A stretch of 64,000 bases of DNA from Bradyrhizobium sp. RD5-C2 (GTDB taxonomy: Bacteria > Pseudomonadota > Alphaproteobacteria > Rhizobiales > Xanthobacteraceae): the NCBI RefSeq assembly GCF_019972155.1, contig NZ_BOVL01000011.1, positions 195,503-259,502 on the forward strand, read 5' to 3'. The first letter of the stretch is position 1. The number at the start of each line of letters is the position of its first letter. The translations under genes and the position numbers were made by a program. The notes beneath the pieces were generated by a model. It made no database searches. It saw only the letters and a program-made list of their open reading frames with translations, and was not told the origin of the DNA. Positions 45,364 through 54,165 of this stretch are shown here, in pieces.

Positions 45364-46518
45364 ATGACAGCGCAATGTCCGGTATGCGAATCGACGCAGC
45401 TAGGTGATATCTATCCGTCCTTCTCCGGGACCTGCATCACATCAGACATGATGGTGCTTCGCGAGGCATCCCTCGACAATCGGCTGTGCAAGGAATGCGG
45501 CCTCATCTTCAACGCTGGCGGGACGCGGGGGCGGGCCGAAGCCTTCTATAAGGACAGCTACAATCTGATGATGAAGAGCCCGGACGCGGCCATCCAGAGC
45601 TTCTCGGGTCCGGCTCCCATCTCTCAAGCGGAACGCACGCACCAGATCCTGAGGGAAATGACCAATCTGCCGGCCGACGGATCGGTGCTGGAGATTGGTG
45701 CCGGAAAGGGCGACTTCCTGGGACATTTTGTTGAAGAATCTCCCGACTGGCGCGCGGCGGCATTCGAACCGAGCTCGGCATTCGACGTGCTGCAGAAGAG
45801 ATTTCCCTCCGCCCTGCTTCGACGCTGCGACTACAAGGATTTCGACGCTGAGGCGGCGAGCTTCGATCTGATCGTCGCCTTGGGCGTCCTGGAGCATGTC
45901 GAGAATCCGCTCGACATGTTGAAGTGGGCGCACAGGCACCTCAAGGAGGCGGGCCTCTTCTATATTCGCGTTCCCAACTTTGCGAAGAATCCGAACGATC
46001 TGTTTTGCGCAGACCACCTTTCGAAGCTCACCCTCTATACATTGGAATCGCTCGCGCACGCCGCCGGATTTGATGTGGTGTCCTCGAAAGAGGCAGGTGT
46101 GCCGATCTTTGTTCTCCTGAGGAAGATTGCTGCGCCGAAGCCTCACACGGCGAACGTGGCAGAACTCAATCGACACACAGTTGATCAGAACGCGACCGTG
46201 GCCAAGGTTGCGATGGATGCGATCGATCGGTGCCGCAAAGCAGCCGATGCGTCCGGCGAGCCATTCGCCATTTTCGGCTTGGGGTCGTCGGGCTTGTTTG
46301 CGCCGTTCTACCTCGGCTTCGACGCCGGGAAGATCGCGGCCTATCTCGATGAAAATCGTTCCACGTGGGGAAGCGGCTTGAACGGACGTCCGGTGGGCGG
46401 TCTCGACAAGATCAAGGAACTGGGGATCCGGCACGTGGCGCTGGCGATCAGCCCGGTCTATTTCGATCAAGTGAAGGCGAAGCTGGCACCTTACGGCGTG
46501 GAAGTGTATTCGGCCTGA
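45364..46518 (+). CDS. sugar C-methyltransferase-like protein with N-terminal zinc site
   Basis: This 384-residue protein has four cysteines C5, C8, C42, C45 (CPVC and CKEC) as in the Zn-binding Methyltransf_13 domain. A SAM domain follows (VLEIGAGKGDFLGHFVEE, then LIVALGVLEHVENPLDML), and then a C-terminal Methyltransf_14 part (FAIFGLGSSGLFAPFYLGF, RPVGGLDKI). This order is that of NovU/TylC3-like nucleotide-sugar C-methyltransferases. The ATG at 45364 follows AAGGAGTGAG; the upstream GTG at 45313 is less likely. It could make a branched sugar or act on a uronic derivative. Confidence 0.87.
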   Translation: MTAQCPVCESTQLGDIYPSFSGTCITSDMMVLREASLDNRLCKECGLIFNAGGTRGRAEAFYKDSYNLMMKSPDAAIQSFSGPAPISQAERTHQILREMTNLPADGSVLEIGAGKGDFLGHFVEESPDWRAAAFEPSSAFDVLQKRFPSALLRRCDYKDFDAEAASFDLIVALGVLEHVENPLDMLKWAHRHLKEAGLFYIRVPNFAKNPNDLFCADHLSKLTLYTLESLAHAAGFDVVSSKEAGVPIFVLLRKIAAPKPHTANVAELNRHTVDQNATVAKVAMDAIDRCRKAADASGEPFAIFGLGSSGLFAPFYLGFDAGKIAAYLDENRSTWGSGLNGRPVGGLDKIKELGIRHVALAISPVYFDQVKAKLAPYGVEVYSA

Positions 46519-46582
46519 GGTCAGGTCAAAGACCTTTCCCTCAACTCCCCGCCGGATTCCAGGCATCGAGAGTAGCGATCCA

Positions 46583-47716
46583 ATGAACATCACAGAACCG
46601 AGTTTCGACGAAGCTGAAATTGCGTTGCTGCGAGAGTGCCTCGACTCGAAATGGGTCACGCAGGGGCCGCTCACGGAACGATTCGAGCGGCTCATCGCAG
46701 AGAAGCATGACGTCAAGCATGCCCTTGCGTGCACGTCCTGCACCGCCGCACTGCATCTGGCGACCATGGCCCTGAAGCTCGGGCCGGGAGACGAAGTGAT
46801 CGTGCCCGCTTTCACCTGGGTCACGAGCGCGCACTCGGCTGAATACGTCGGTGCGAAGCCCGTCTTCGTCGATGTCGATCTGTCGACCTACAATATCGAT
46901 CCGGAACGGCTGGAAGCCGCGATTACGCCACGCACGAAGGCCATCATCGCGGTCCACCTGTTCGGCCTTGCCGCCCCGATGGACGAGATCCTGGCCATTG
47001 CGCGGCCGCGTGGCATTCAGGTGATCGAAGACGCCGCATGCGCGATCGGCACGACCTACAAGGGCAGGTTGGTTGGCGCGATTGGCGACATCGGCTGCTT
47101 TTCGTTCCACCCGCGTAAGGCAGTCACGACGGGTGAGGGCGGCGCCGTAACCACCAACCGCGATGATCTTGCGGAACGCGTGCGGTCGCAGCGCAACCAC
47201 GGCTCGACCGGCGCTCCGGATCCGTCGATCGAGCCTCACGGCCCGTGGACGATGGCGACGTTTGACAATCTCGGCTTCAACTTGCGCTTGTCCGACATCC
47301 AGGCCGCGGTCGGCGTGGCGCAAATGGGCAAGCTCGAGCGGCTGCTGGCAGAACGCCGGCGTCTCGGCCATCGCTATTCCGAGTTGCTCGCCGGGAACAA
47401 TTCGATTGTGCGACCGCTCGGCGGCGACGTCGATGGACACGCATTCCAATCCTACGTCATTCGTATCGTTGACGGACATCGCGAGCGCCGCAACGCGGTG
47501 ATGTCTGCGCTGGCTGCCGCGGGAATTCAGACCCGACCGGGCACGCATGCGGTGCATCGGCTCGGCTACTACAAGAACAAATATGGCCTGCGCCCCGAGC
47601 AGTTTCCGAACGCGGCACTCGCGGAGGACACGACAATCACATTGCCGATCTTTCCGAACATGACGGAGGAAGATCAGCGCCGGGTGGTTGATTGCATCAA
47701 TCGAGCCAGCGCTTGA
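46583..47716 (+). CDS. DegT/DnrJ/EryC1/StrS-type sugar aminotransferase (WbpE/WlbC role likely)
   Basis: This 377-residue PLP enzyme has CTSCTAALHLATMALKLGPGD, VPAFTWVTSAHSAEYVGAKP, VIEDAACAIGTTYKG (Asp150) and SFHPRKAVTTGEGG with the PLP lysine at 179. NLRLSDIQAAVGVAQ and HAFQSYVIR are also family marks. It transfers an amino group to a keto-sugar nucleotide. With WlbA and WlbB homologues at 33551 and 34486 it is the best candidate for adding the 3-amino group. The SFHPRK lysine segment also fits VioA-like 4-aminotransferases, so the position aminated is not certain. Confidence 0.9.
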   Translation: MNITEPSFDEAEIALLRECLDSKWVTQGPLTERFERLIAEKHDVKHALACTSCTAALHLATMALKLGPGDEVIVPAFTWVTSAHSAEYVGAKPVFVDVDLSTYNIDPERLEAAITPRTKAIIAVHLFGLAAPMDEILAIARPRGIQVIEDAACAIGTTYKGRLVGAIGDIGCFSFHPRKAVTTGEGGAVTTNRDDLAERVRSQRNHGSTGAPDPSIEPHGPWTMATFDNLGFNLRLSDIQAAVGVAQMGKLERLLAERRRLGHRYSELLAGNNSIVRPLGGDVDGHAFQSYVIRIVDGHRERRNAVMSALAAAGIQTRPGTHAVHRLGYYKNKYGLRPEQFPNAALAEDTTITLPIFPNMTEEDQRRVVDCINRASA

Positions 47717-47737
47717 GACAAGTGCGGAACGCAGCCG

Positions 47738-49198
47738 GTGTCTTCGAAGCTATTTCGGTCGGTTCGCTACGCTTTGGGGGGCTCGCGTTTTGCCAGGCTC
47801 TCCCAGCTTGCGCGAACGAACCATAATTTTGGCGCAGCCGTTGCTGCGCTGTCCCCGACACCGCAACGGAGACGCATAGATCAGGCGATTTTCGAGAATG
47901 TGAACCGGGTTGCCGCCGAGGGCGATTACGAACTCCTCACGTCCATGCTGGATGCGCTGCGACCATTTCTAAATCCCGATCAAACCCCTGATGCGCGCGA
48001 CTTCTGGGATGCTCTGGTGGCCGATTGTCGGGTGATCGCTGCCGATCGGCTGCTGCGAGGCGAGATGAACGCGCTCTGGGGGGTTACGCCGATCGTCAAT
48101 CTGACCGCGGGCGTTGCGGCAGATCGCGCTCTCGGTGTGAACGCTCGCTCGCTGGTGTTCACCACCTACCATACGTCTTCGAACTTTGACGTCGTATGCT
48201 CGGAAATTCAAGCGCGCCTCGTGACTGAACGTGGCGGGGACTGGGTCCTGCTTCGATGGCTGATGCTGATCTGGGCCATCGCCAATTTCGATTTCTTTCA
48301 TCTCTACAATGATCGCGGCATCATTGAGCCGGCCGGCGGCTATGGCAGTCCGCGCTTTGGAATCGCGGTGCGCGAGATGGAAATATATCGTCAGGCCGGC
48401 AAGCGGCTTTATACCTACGCATACGGCGCTGACCACAGGACGCGCGAGAAGAACCTCGCGCTTGGAAAATGGAACTTCTGCTCCGAATGTCCTGATCCGG
48501 GTGTCTATTGTGTCTGCGACGATGTCGGCGGCGCCGCCATGCTCAAGGTCATCAGAGGATACTCGACAGCCGTGGTGGCGCACGGGCTGGCCATGAAGCT
48601 CATTCCGGGTGCTCGAAATGTGCCGTATCTGACGGTCGATGTGAGTAAATTCTCTCCCCGGCGATCCTGGTCGCAAAGCGATGGAAAGCTGGTTGTGGGC
48701 CACTTTCCGAACCACGGCTATTTCAAGGGGACGAAGTATCTCGAAGGCGCAATCCAGTCCCTGCAGGCTGAAGGTCATGCGGTCGAGCTCCTGCTCCTGA
48801 GCGGAAAGCCGCACCATGAAATACTGGAGGCGATGCAGAAGATCGACATTCTTGTCGACCAGCTCATCAGCGGATCCTTCGGCTTGACTGCCGTTGAGGC
48901 AATGGCATCAGGCTGTCCTGTCGTCTGCTACCTGCACGATGGCGTAGCGGTCGCCGATCGCGAAAGCTGCCCGGTCATTGAAGCAAATCCGGATACGATC
49001 AAGGACGTCTTGCATCAGCTCATTTCGGACCGGACGCGGCTTTCCAAAGCCGGAGCAGTGGGCCCTGAATATGTCCGGAAGAACTACTCTGTAGAGGCGC
49101 TCGGAACGCATTTGGCGGATCTATATTTGGAGACCGCAGATCTACCAAGGGCGCTGAAGGCAAGACTCGCCGAACGCGCGAAGTCGCTGAACTCGTGA
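47738..49198 (+). CDS. GT-B glycosyltransferase-like protein, family X copy 2, with Cys cluster
   Basis: This 486-residue protein starts at GTG 47738. It shares with the other X copies LWGVTPIVNLTAG, SLVFTTYHTSSNFD, GKRLYTYAYGADHRTREKNL, and Cys248, 251, 258, 260 (C-x2-C-x6-C-x-C). The second half has VVGHFPNHGYFKGTKYLEGA and VDQLISGSFGLTAVEAMASG. It has about 60 extra residues at the N terminus relative to copy 1. A family Y gene follows after 57 bases. No signal peptide; probably cytosolic or membrane-associated. Confidence 0.75.
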   Translation: MSSKLFRSVRYALGGSRFARLSQLARTNHNFGAAVAALSPTPQRRRIDQAIFENVNRVAAEGDYELLTSMLDALRPFLNPDQTPDARDFWDALVADCRVIAADRLLRGEMNALWGVTPIVNLTAGVAADRALGVNARSLVFTTYHTSSNFDVVCSEIQARLVTERGGDWVLLRWLMLIWAIANFDFFHLYNDRGIIEPAGGYGSPRFGIAVREMEIYRQAGKRLYTYAYGADHRTREKNLALGKWNFCSECPDPGVYCVCDDVGGAAMLKVIRGYSTAVVAHGLAMKLIPGARNVPYLTVDVSKFSPRRSWSQSDGKLVVGHFPNHGYFKGTKYLEGAIQSLQAEGHAVELLLLSGKPHHEILEAMQKIDILVDQLISGSFGLTAVEAMASGCPVVCYLHDGVAVADRESCPVIEANPDTIKDVLHQLISDRTRLSKAGAVGPEYVRKNYSVEALGTHLADLYLETADLPRALKARLAERAKSLNS

Positions 49199-49255
49199 TG
49201 CCGTCAAAGCGATCCCTGCTCGAAAACTGGAACGGGTCTTGCAGACTCGTTACTC

Positions 49256-51223
49256 GTGCGCGGGACGCCTAAGCCAGTGTCAATTCCCTACGTCGAAACC
49301 GGCCTCGAGAGTCAGGTGAAGCAAAGCGACTCAACGCAGGCGATTGAAGCGGAAAACGCGCGCGCGTTGCGCTTGATCGACGACTTCCAGCGAAAAATGG
49401 GCCGGCCGCTTCGCGTTCTTCATATCGGCAACATCGCCAACAACGCCTACAACAACGCCCGCATTCAGCGGAAGCTGGGCATCCACGCCGACGTGCTGTG
49501 CTACAACTACTACCACATCATGGGGTGCCCGGAGTGGGAGGACGGCGCGCTGCAGGAGGGGTCCTCGGCGCTCGGGCAGGATCATTTCAGGCCGGATTGG
49601 TGGGCGACAAGCCTGAAGGGATGGAAGCGGCCCCGTTGGTTTGTTCAGGGCCCATCCGCGCTTTGCATCGAATACCTTCGCGCCCGGAACGCGGGTTGGA
49701 GATCCACGGCATATTTGAAATGGTTGGAACTGGAGTTGACCGCCCTTCAGGACGCTCGTTCCGGCGACGACAAAGGCTTCCTCGCCAAATATGTTCCTCG
49801 GCATCTGCGATTCCTGCTCTGGCTCAGCGGACCGGGGCGGTCCTGGTATCGGAACAGGCAACCTCTCAGCCTGTACAGAATATGGCTTGGAACGTTCGTC
49901 GCAAACGGCGTGCTCGGACGTGAATCCAGCACGGGTCAATTCAAGACGAACTGGCTCGACAGAATCTCGGCTGCTGCATGGTTGAAGATTGCGCGACGGG
50001 GTCCGCAAGCTGACGCGGAGGCGCGCTCCGCCCTCAGTGCGTTGCGGGAGGATGTTCGCTGGCTGCGCACCGGCGGGATTCGCGAGAGGTCGTCTGCGCT
50101 TGCCCGCTCGCTGACCCTCAGCTTCCTGGCGCTGCTGGAGCGCGTCATGCTCAAGTTCATTCCGGTCTCGGAAACCGGCTGCGTGGCGCGATCGATGTCC
50201 GATCCCGTCACGCGAGCACGGGAAATCGAGACGTTGCTGGATGAAATCAGGAGCGATCCCGCCGAGCTCGATGGTCAGTCACTTAGTTATCGCGAGGAGT
50301 ATGTAACGATACATCCAAAGCCCTTCGAGGATGTCCTCTTGTACTATGACATCATCCAGGGATATGCGATCGACGGCCTGATACCGATGATGAACGGCGT
50401 CAAGAATTTCTGCTGCTATGAGCATGGAACGCTGCGCGAAATTCCGTTCGAGAACAATCTGACCGGGTTGATCTGTCGGATCTCGTTTCAGCGCGCGCCC
50501 GCGGTGTTCGTAACCAATTCGGACGTGCTGCCCTCGGTCCAGCGGTTGGGACTAAATAAAGATAGGGTGGTCTACCTCCCGCACGCGTTTGATAATCACA
50601 AGCTGCGCGCATTCCGCGATGCGCACCCTGAACTAAGTCCCCCGACGGGTGGACCTGTGATTTTCTTTAGTCCCTCGCGGCATCATTGGAAGCGGGGAAA
50701 TTCATCCTGGCTGAAGGGCAACGACGTGATGATCCGCGCCGCGGCCGAAGTCGCGCGCGAAACGAGAAACTTCAAGCTCGTATTCGTCGAATGGGGTCAA
50801 GAGGTTGCAGACAGCAAGGATTTGATCGGGGAACTCGGCCTTTCCGAGCTGGTTGAATGGATCCCGACCATGTCCAAACGGGAGCTATGGCAGCGCTACT
50901 GCGTATCGCATGCCGTGGTTGACCAATTCGTTGTTCCTGCTCTCGGGGGCGTCGGGTTCGAGACAATGGCGCTGGGCGTCCGGTTGATTTCAGCCATCGA
51001 CCAGCAACAGACAGCCATGTTTTTCGGCCAAGAGCCGCCGTTGCTCGCGGCCGGTAGCATCGCGGAATGCGCTGCGCGAATCCGGGAGGTCATCCAGGAT
51101 CCCCTTGATGCCCAAGGCCGAGGCCAGGCTGCCTCTCAATGGATGTCGACCTACCATTCCGCGGAAAGAATAGTTGCTCTCCAGTGCAAGGCGTATAGCA
51201 ATTTGCTGGTGGGTCAGTGGTGA
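49256..51223 (+). CDS. GT-B glycosyltransferase-like protein, family Y copy 1
   Basis: This protein of 655 residues (or 648 if GTG 49277 is used) has RVLHIGNIANNAYNNARIQR near residue 53, then YNYYHIMGCPEWEDG, and in the second half CYEHGTLREIPFENN, VFVTNSDVLPSVQRL, YLPHAFDNHKL, WLKGNDVMIRAAAEVAR and AVVDQFVVPALGGVGFETMA. Copy 2 at 54166 is collinear but about 140 residues shorter, mostly in the middle. The D-Q-F...G-G...E pattern relates it to families X and Z, but it lacks their Cys cluster. A glycosyltransferase role is likely; donor unknown. Confidence 0.72.
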   Translation: MRGTPKPVSIPYVETGLESQVKQSDSTQAIEAENARALRLIDDFQRKMGRPLRVLHIGNIANNAYNNARIQRKLGIHADVLCYNYYHIMGCPEWEDGALQEGSSALGQDHFRPDWWATSLKGWKRPRWFVQGPSALCIEYLRARNAGWRSTAYLKWLELELTALQDARSGDDKGFLAKYVPRHLRFLLWLSGPGRSWYRNRQPLSLYRIWLGTFVANGVLGRESSTGQFKTNWLDRISAAAWLKIARRGPQADAEARSALSALREDVRWLRTGGIRERSSALARSLTLSFLALLERVMLKFIPVSETGCVARSMSDPVTRAREIETLLDEIRSDPAELDGQSLSYREEYVTIHPKPFEDVLLYYDIIQGYAIDGLIPMMNGVKNFCCYEHGTLREIPFENNLTGLICRISFQRAPAVFVTNSDVLPSVQRLGLNKDRVVYLPHAFDNHKLRAFRDAHPELSPPTGGPVIFFSPSRHHWKRGNSSWLKGNDVMIRAAAEVARETRNFKLVFVEWGQEVADSKDLIGELGLSELVEWIPTMSKRELWQRYCVSHAVVDQFVVPALGGVGFETMALGVRLISAIDQQQTAMFFGQEPPLLAAGSIAECAARIREVIQDPLDAQGRGQAASQWMSTYHSAERIVALQCKAYSNLLVGQW

Positions 51224-51270
51224 TGGCGTTTCCCGCAGCACCGATGCAGATTTTCTAGAGTTGCCACAGA

Positions 51271-52689
51271 ATGATGCTTAAGCAGATCTCATCCTTGATC
51301 AAGCAGTATCCTCCCGTTTTTCGCGCGTTGCGGCCGGTATTCTATTTCCTTTTTGGCCGGTGGAATGCGCTGGTCTCAGGGCTTGTGATCCGTCGTGCGC
51401 AGTTCGCGCAGGCTCGAATCCCGAAGATGTCCGCTGCGGGTGATGCTACGTCGCGCAATAGGCAGATTGGCAGATCTGCCTCTGGTCGCGAGGTGGTGAT
51501 GCTTGTCGTCTCCGATCTACGCGTGGACCCGAGAGTTGAACGAGAAGCCCGTGCCCTCGGCGCCGCCGGATATGACGTGACGGTGATCTGTCCCGAACCT
51601 ACGAAAGGGGCAGGGGCAACCTTCAATCTTGATTGGGGACCGCGCGTTCATATTCAGCATGCCGATTGGACGGCTGCGACGTTCATGAGCGAGCAGCCGG
51701 GCTACTTTGCGGAACAGCTTTACCTGGAAGCGGTGAAGCGGAAGCCATTTGCGTTCCATGCGCATGATCTCTCCACCGCCTACGCCGCGATGGCGGCTGC
51801 AAAGTACCGAGGCGCGCACCTTGTGGTCGATTTCCACGAGTGGTTTTCGGAGAATGTTCATTGGGATACGAAGCAGTCCGCCTGGGCGCCGTATCCTCCC
51901 GAGTGGAAGCGGACGCTTCAGGAGTTGGAAGTTCGTTGTCTTAACGAGGCGTCCGCCACGATCACTGTATGTGACTCGATTGCGGACGCAATGAAGGCGG
52001 AACTCGGCGGTAGCCGTCCCGTCGTGGTCCGCAACATTCCCGATATCGCGGTCACGCCGTCGCGTGAGTATCTGCCGCTGAAGCAGCAACTGGGGCTACC
52101 GGAATCGACGTTCGTTCTGCTGTGGCAGGGGGGAACCGGCCCGACGCGCCTGATCGAGCCGATTATTGAAGCCCTTGCCTATGCACCTGATTGTGTTTTC
52201 GTCATTCGGGGGCCGTCTCTGGATCTGTTTGGCCCCAACTATCTGGAATTGGCGCAGCGCAGCGGCGTGGAGGGCAGGGTCCTGCTTGCTCCGCCGGTGC
52301 CATCGAAGGACGTTGTTGCGGCCGCCCGAGGGGCAGATGCCGGGATCTGGACGTTGCCGGCCCTGTGCCGCAACTTCACCTTTGCGCTTCCCAACAAGAT
52401 CTTTGAGTACCTCGCCGCCGATCTTCCCGTCCTCGTTGCGCACTACGCCGAGGCGAAGCGTCTCGTCGTGGAGAACGAGGTCGGGTTGACGTTTGATCCT
52501 TACGATCCGCGTTCCATCGCTGAATCGATCAACCGCATGGTTCAGGATAAGGCGCTCCGGGCGGCCTTCACCGCCAATACGCGGAAGACCCTCGCAAAGC
52601 TGGATGCAAAGTCGGAGTGGCGGAAGGTCGTTTCGCTCTACGACAGCTTTTCGCCGAAAAAGCCGCCGCAACGCGGATACACGCAATGA
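51271..52689 (+). CDS. glycosyltransferase family 4
   Basis: This 472-residue protein has a hydrophobic stretch near the N terminus (RALRPVFYFLFGRW), then the GT-B first domain VVMLVVSDLRVDPRVEREARAL and FHAHDLSTAYAAMAAAKYRGA with VVDFHEWFSE. The donor domain has LLWQGGTGPTRLIEPIIEAL and IFEYLAADLPVLVAHYAEAKR. This is the FHAHD-type (WsaF/YqgM-like) GT4. Its stop overlaps the start of family X copy 3, so they are coupled. Confidence 0.88.
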   Translation: MMLKQISSLIKQYPPVFRALRPVFYFLFGRWNALVSGLVIRRAQFAQARIPKMSAAGDATSRNRQIGRSASGREVVMLVVSDLRVDPRVEREARALGAAGYDVTVICPEPTKGAGATFNLDWGPRVHIQHADWTAATFMSEQPGYFAEQLYLEAVKRKPFAFHAHDLSTAYAAMAAAKYRGAHLVVDFHEWFSENVHWDTKQSAWAPYPPEWKRTLQELEVRCLNEASATITVCDSIADAMKAELGGSRPVVVRNIPDIAVTPSREYLPLKQQLGLPESTFVLLWQGGTGPTRLIEPIIEALAYAPDCVFVIRGPSLDLFGPNYLELAQRSGVEGRVLLAPPVPSKDVVAAARGADAGIWTLPALCRNFTFALPNKIFEYLAADLPVLVAHYAEAKRLVVENEVGLTFDPYDPRSIAESINRMVQDKALRAAFTANTRKTLAKLDAKSEWRKVVSLYDSFSPKKPPQRGYTQ

Positions 52690-54143
52690 GAGATCGACTG
52701 AGATCGCTCGCGCGGCTCGTATTGCCGCTGAGCGTTCGAAGGTGGATGCTAACGACCTGGTCGATTGCGAGATCGCCGGGTGGGTGGACAATCGTCTGCC
52801 GCAAACTGCGGGCGCTGCCGCGGAAGCTTCTCGGCCTGGTCGCGACTGCACTTTCGATTGTCGTTCTGAACCTCGCGATTTGGCTCGCTCCGGCAGTTGG
52901 AGCCGTGCGCCTGCGGCGCGGAGAGCCCAGGAGCTTGTGGGGTGTAACACCGATCCTGACCCTGCAGCTCAAGGCCAGGGCAGATCGGGCGCTCGGCTTT
53001 CGATCGACCTCTCTTGTCTACGTCACCTACGTCATAACGTCTCGCTTCGATCTGAATCTCCAACGGCCTTACGTCCTGGCAGTGAAGTTTGGCCTGGGGC
53101 TCGCGTTCCAGCGTTTGGTGCTCGCGTGGGCCCTGGTTCGGTATGATGTGTTTCACTTCTTCGCCGACCGCGGGTTGCTCGATTCGACCGAGCGTTTGCA
53201 GATCAATTCCGAGGAGCTTGCCGCTCTGCGGCGGGCCGGCAAGCGGGTCTATGTTTATGCGTACGGTGCCGATGTTCGTACCAGGCTTGCGACCCTGGCC
53301 CTCGGCAGATGGAATTTCTGCGTCGACTGCACGGAGCCGCCCAAATATTGCACCTGTCACGACGCAGAGGCTCAACACTATGTTTCCGAGTTGACCAAGT
53401 CCGTAACGGCCCTGGTCTCGCTCGGCGACATGCTGACCTACATGCCTGAGGCAAAACATATCAATTACTGGCCGTTGGATCTGGATCGGTTCAATGCAGT
53501 TCTCCCGGATACCCCGCCATCCGGTCCCCTTCGCATCGCTCACGCGCCAAACCACACGCACTTCAAGGGCTCGAAATACCTGGAGCGGACGATCGACAGG
53601 CTGAAGGTGCAGGGATACGACATCGAATACTGCAAGGTACAAGGCGTTCCCAACAGCGAGGTTCTCGCGCTGTTCGCCCAGTCCGACATCGTGGCGGATC
53701 AGTTTATCGGCGGTGCTTACGGCTACACCGCGCTCGAGGCGATGGCGCTCGGCAAGCCGGTCCTGAGCTTCGTGCGAAGTCCGGATCTGGTCGAGGCGCC
53801 GGACGAATGCCCGATCATCAACGCAACGCCGGATGAACTTGAGCAGGCATTGCTGTGGGTGATCCGCAATCGGGATAGCCTTCGTACGATCGGCGAGCAG
53901 GGCCGGCGCTACGTCGAGCGATGGCACGGCATATCGGCGATCGCTGCGCGGCTTGGACAGCTCTATCGGGACACGGCAAACTTTCCGCCTGCTGTCGTCG
54001 ATCGCATTCGGCGCCAGCAGGAGCAGGAGGAAGCCCGGCGCAGCACTATTCCCCTGGTGAGGAATTGGCAGCATCCATTCCTGATCGCGAGGCAGCCTGT
54101 TACGGAAGGTCTCGGTGCGCTCGCCGGGACGTCACCCCGATGA
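52686..54143 (+). CDS. GT-B glycosyltransferase-like protein, family X copy 3, with Cys cluster
   Basis: This 485-residue protein starts at ATG 52686 overlapping the previous stop. A hydrophobic stretch at about 50-72 (GLVATALSIVVLNLAIWLAP) may bind the membrane. It shares SLWGVTPILTLQL, SLVYVTYVITSRFDLN, KRVYVYAYGADVRTR and Cys212, 215, 222, 224. The donor half has IAHAPNHTHFKGSKYLERTI and VADQFIGGAYGYTALEAMALGKP. It is closest to copy 1 by eye. Family Y copy 2 follows after 22 bases. Confidence 0.75.
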   Translation: MRDRLRSLARLVLPLSVRRWMLTTWSIARSPGGWTIVCRKLRALPRKLLGLVATALSIVVLNLAIWLAPAVGAVRLRRGEPRSLWGVTPILTLQLKARADRALGFRSTSLVYVTYVITSRFDLNLQRPYVLAVKFGLGLAFQRLVLAWALVRYDVFHFFADRGLLDSTERLQINSEELAALRRAGKRVYVYAYGADVRTRLATLALGRWNFCVDCTEPPKYCTCHDAEAQHYVSELTKSVTALVSLGDMLTYMPEAKHINYWPLDLDRFNAVLPDTPPSGPLRIAHAPNHTHFKGSKYLERTIDRLKVQGYDIEYCKVQGVPNSEVLALFAQSDIVADQFIGGAYGYTALEAMALGKPVLSFVRSPDLVEAPDECPIINATPDELEQALLWVIRNRDSLRTIGEQGRRYVERWHGISAIAARLGQLYRDTANFPPAVVDRIRRQQEQEEARRSTIPLVRNWQHPFLIARQPVTEGLGALAGTSPR

Positions 54144-54165
54144 TCGGGTCGCTAGGGCATCTCCG

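Noticed and set aside
52006..52017. GGCGGTAGCCGT as a second ops element
   Set aside because: It lies in the middle of a coding region, coding for Gly-Gly-Ser-Arg, with no leader context. It is best read as a chance match.
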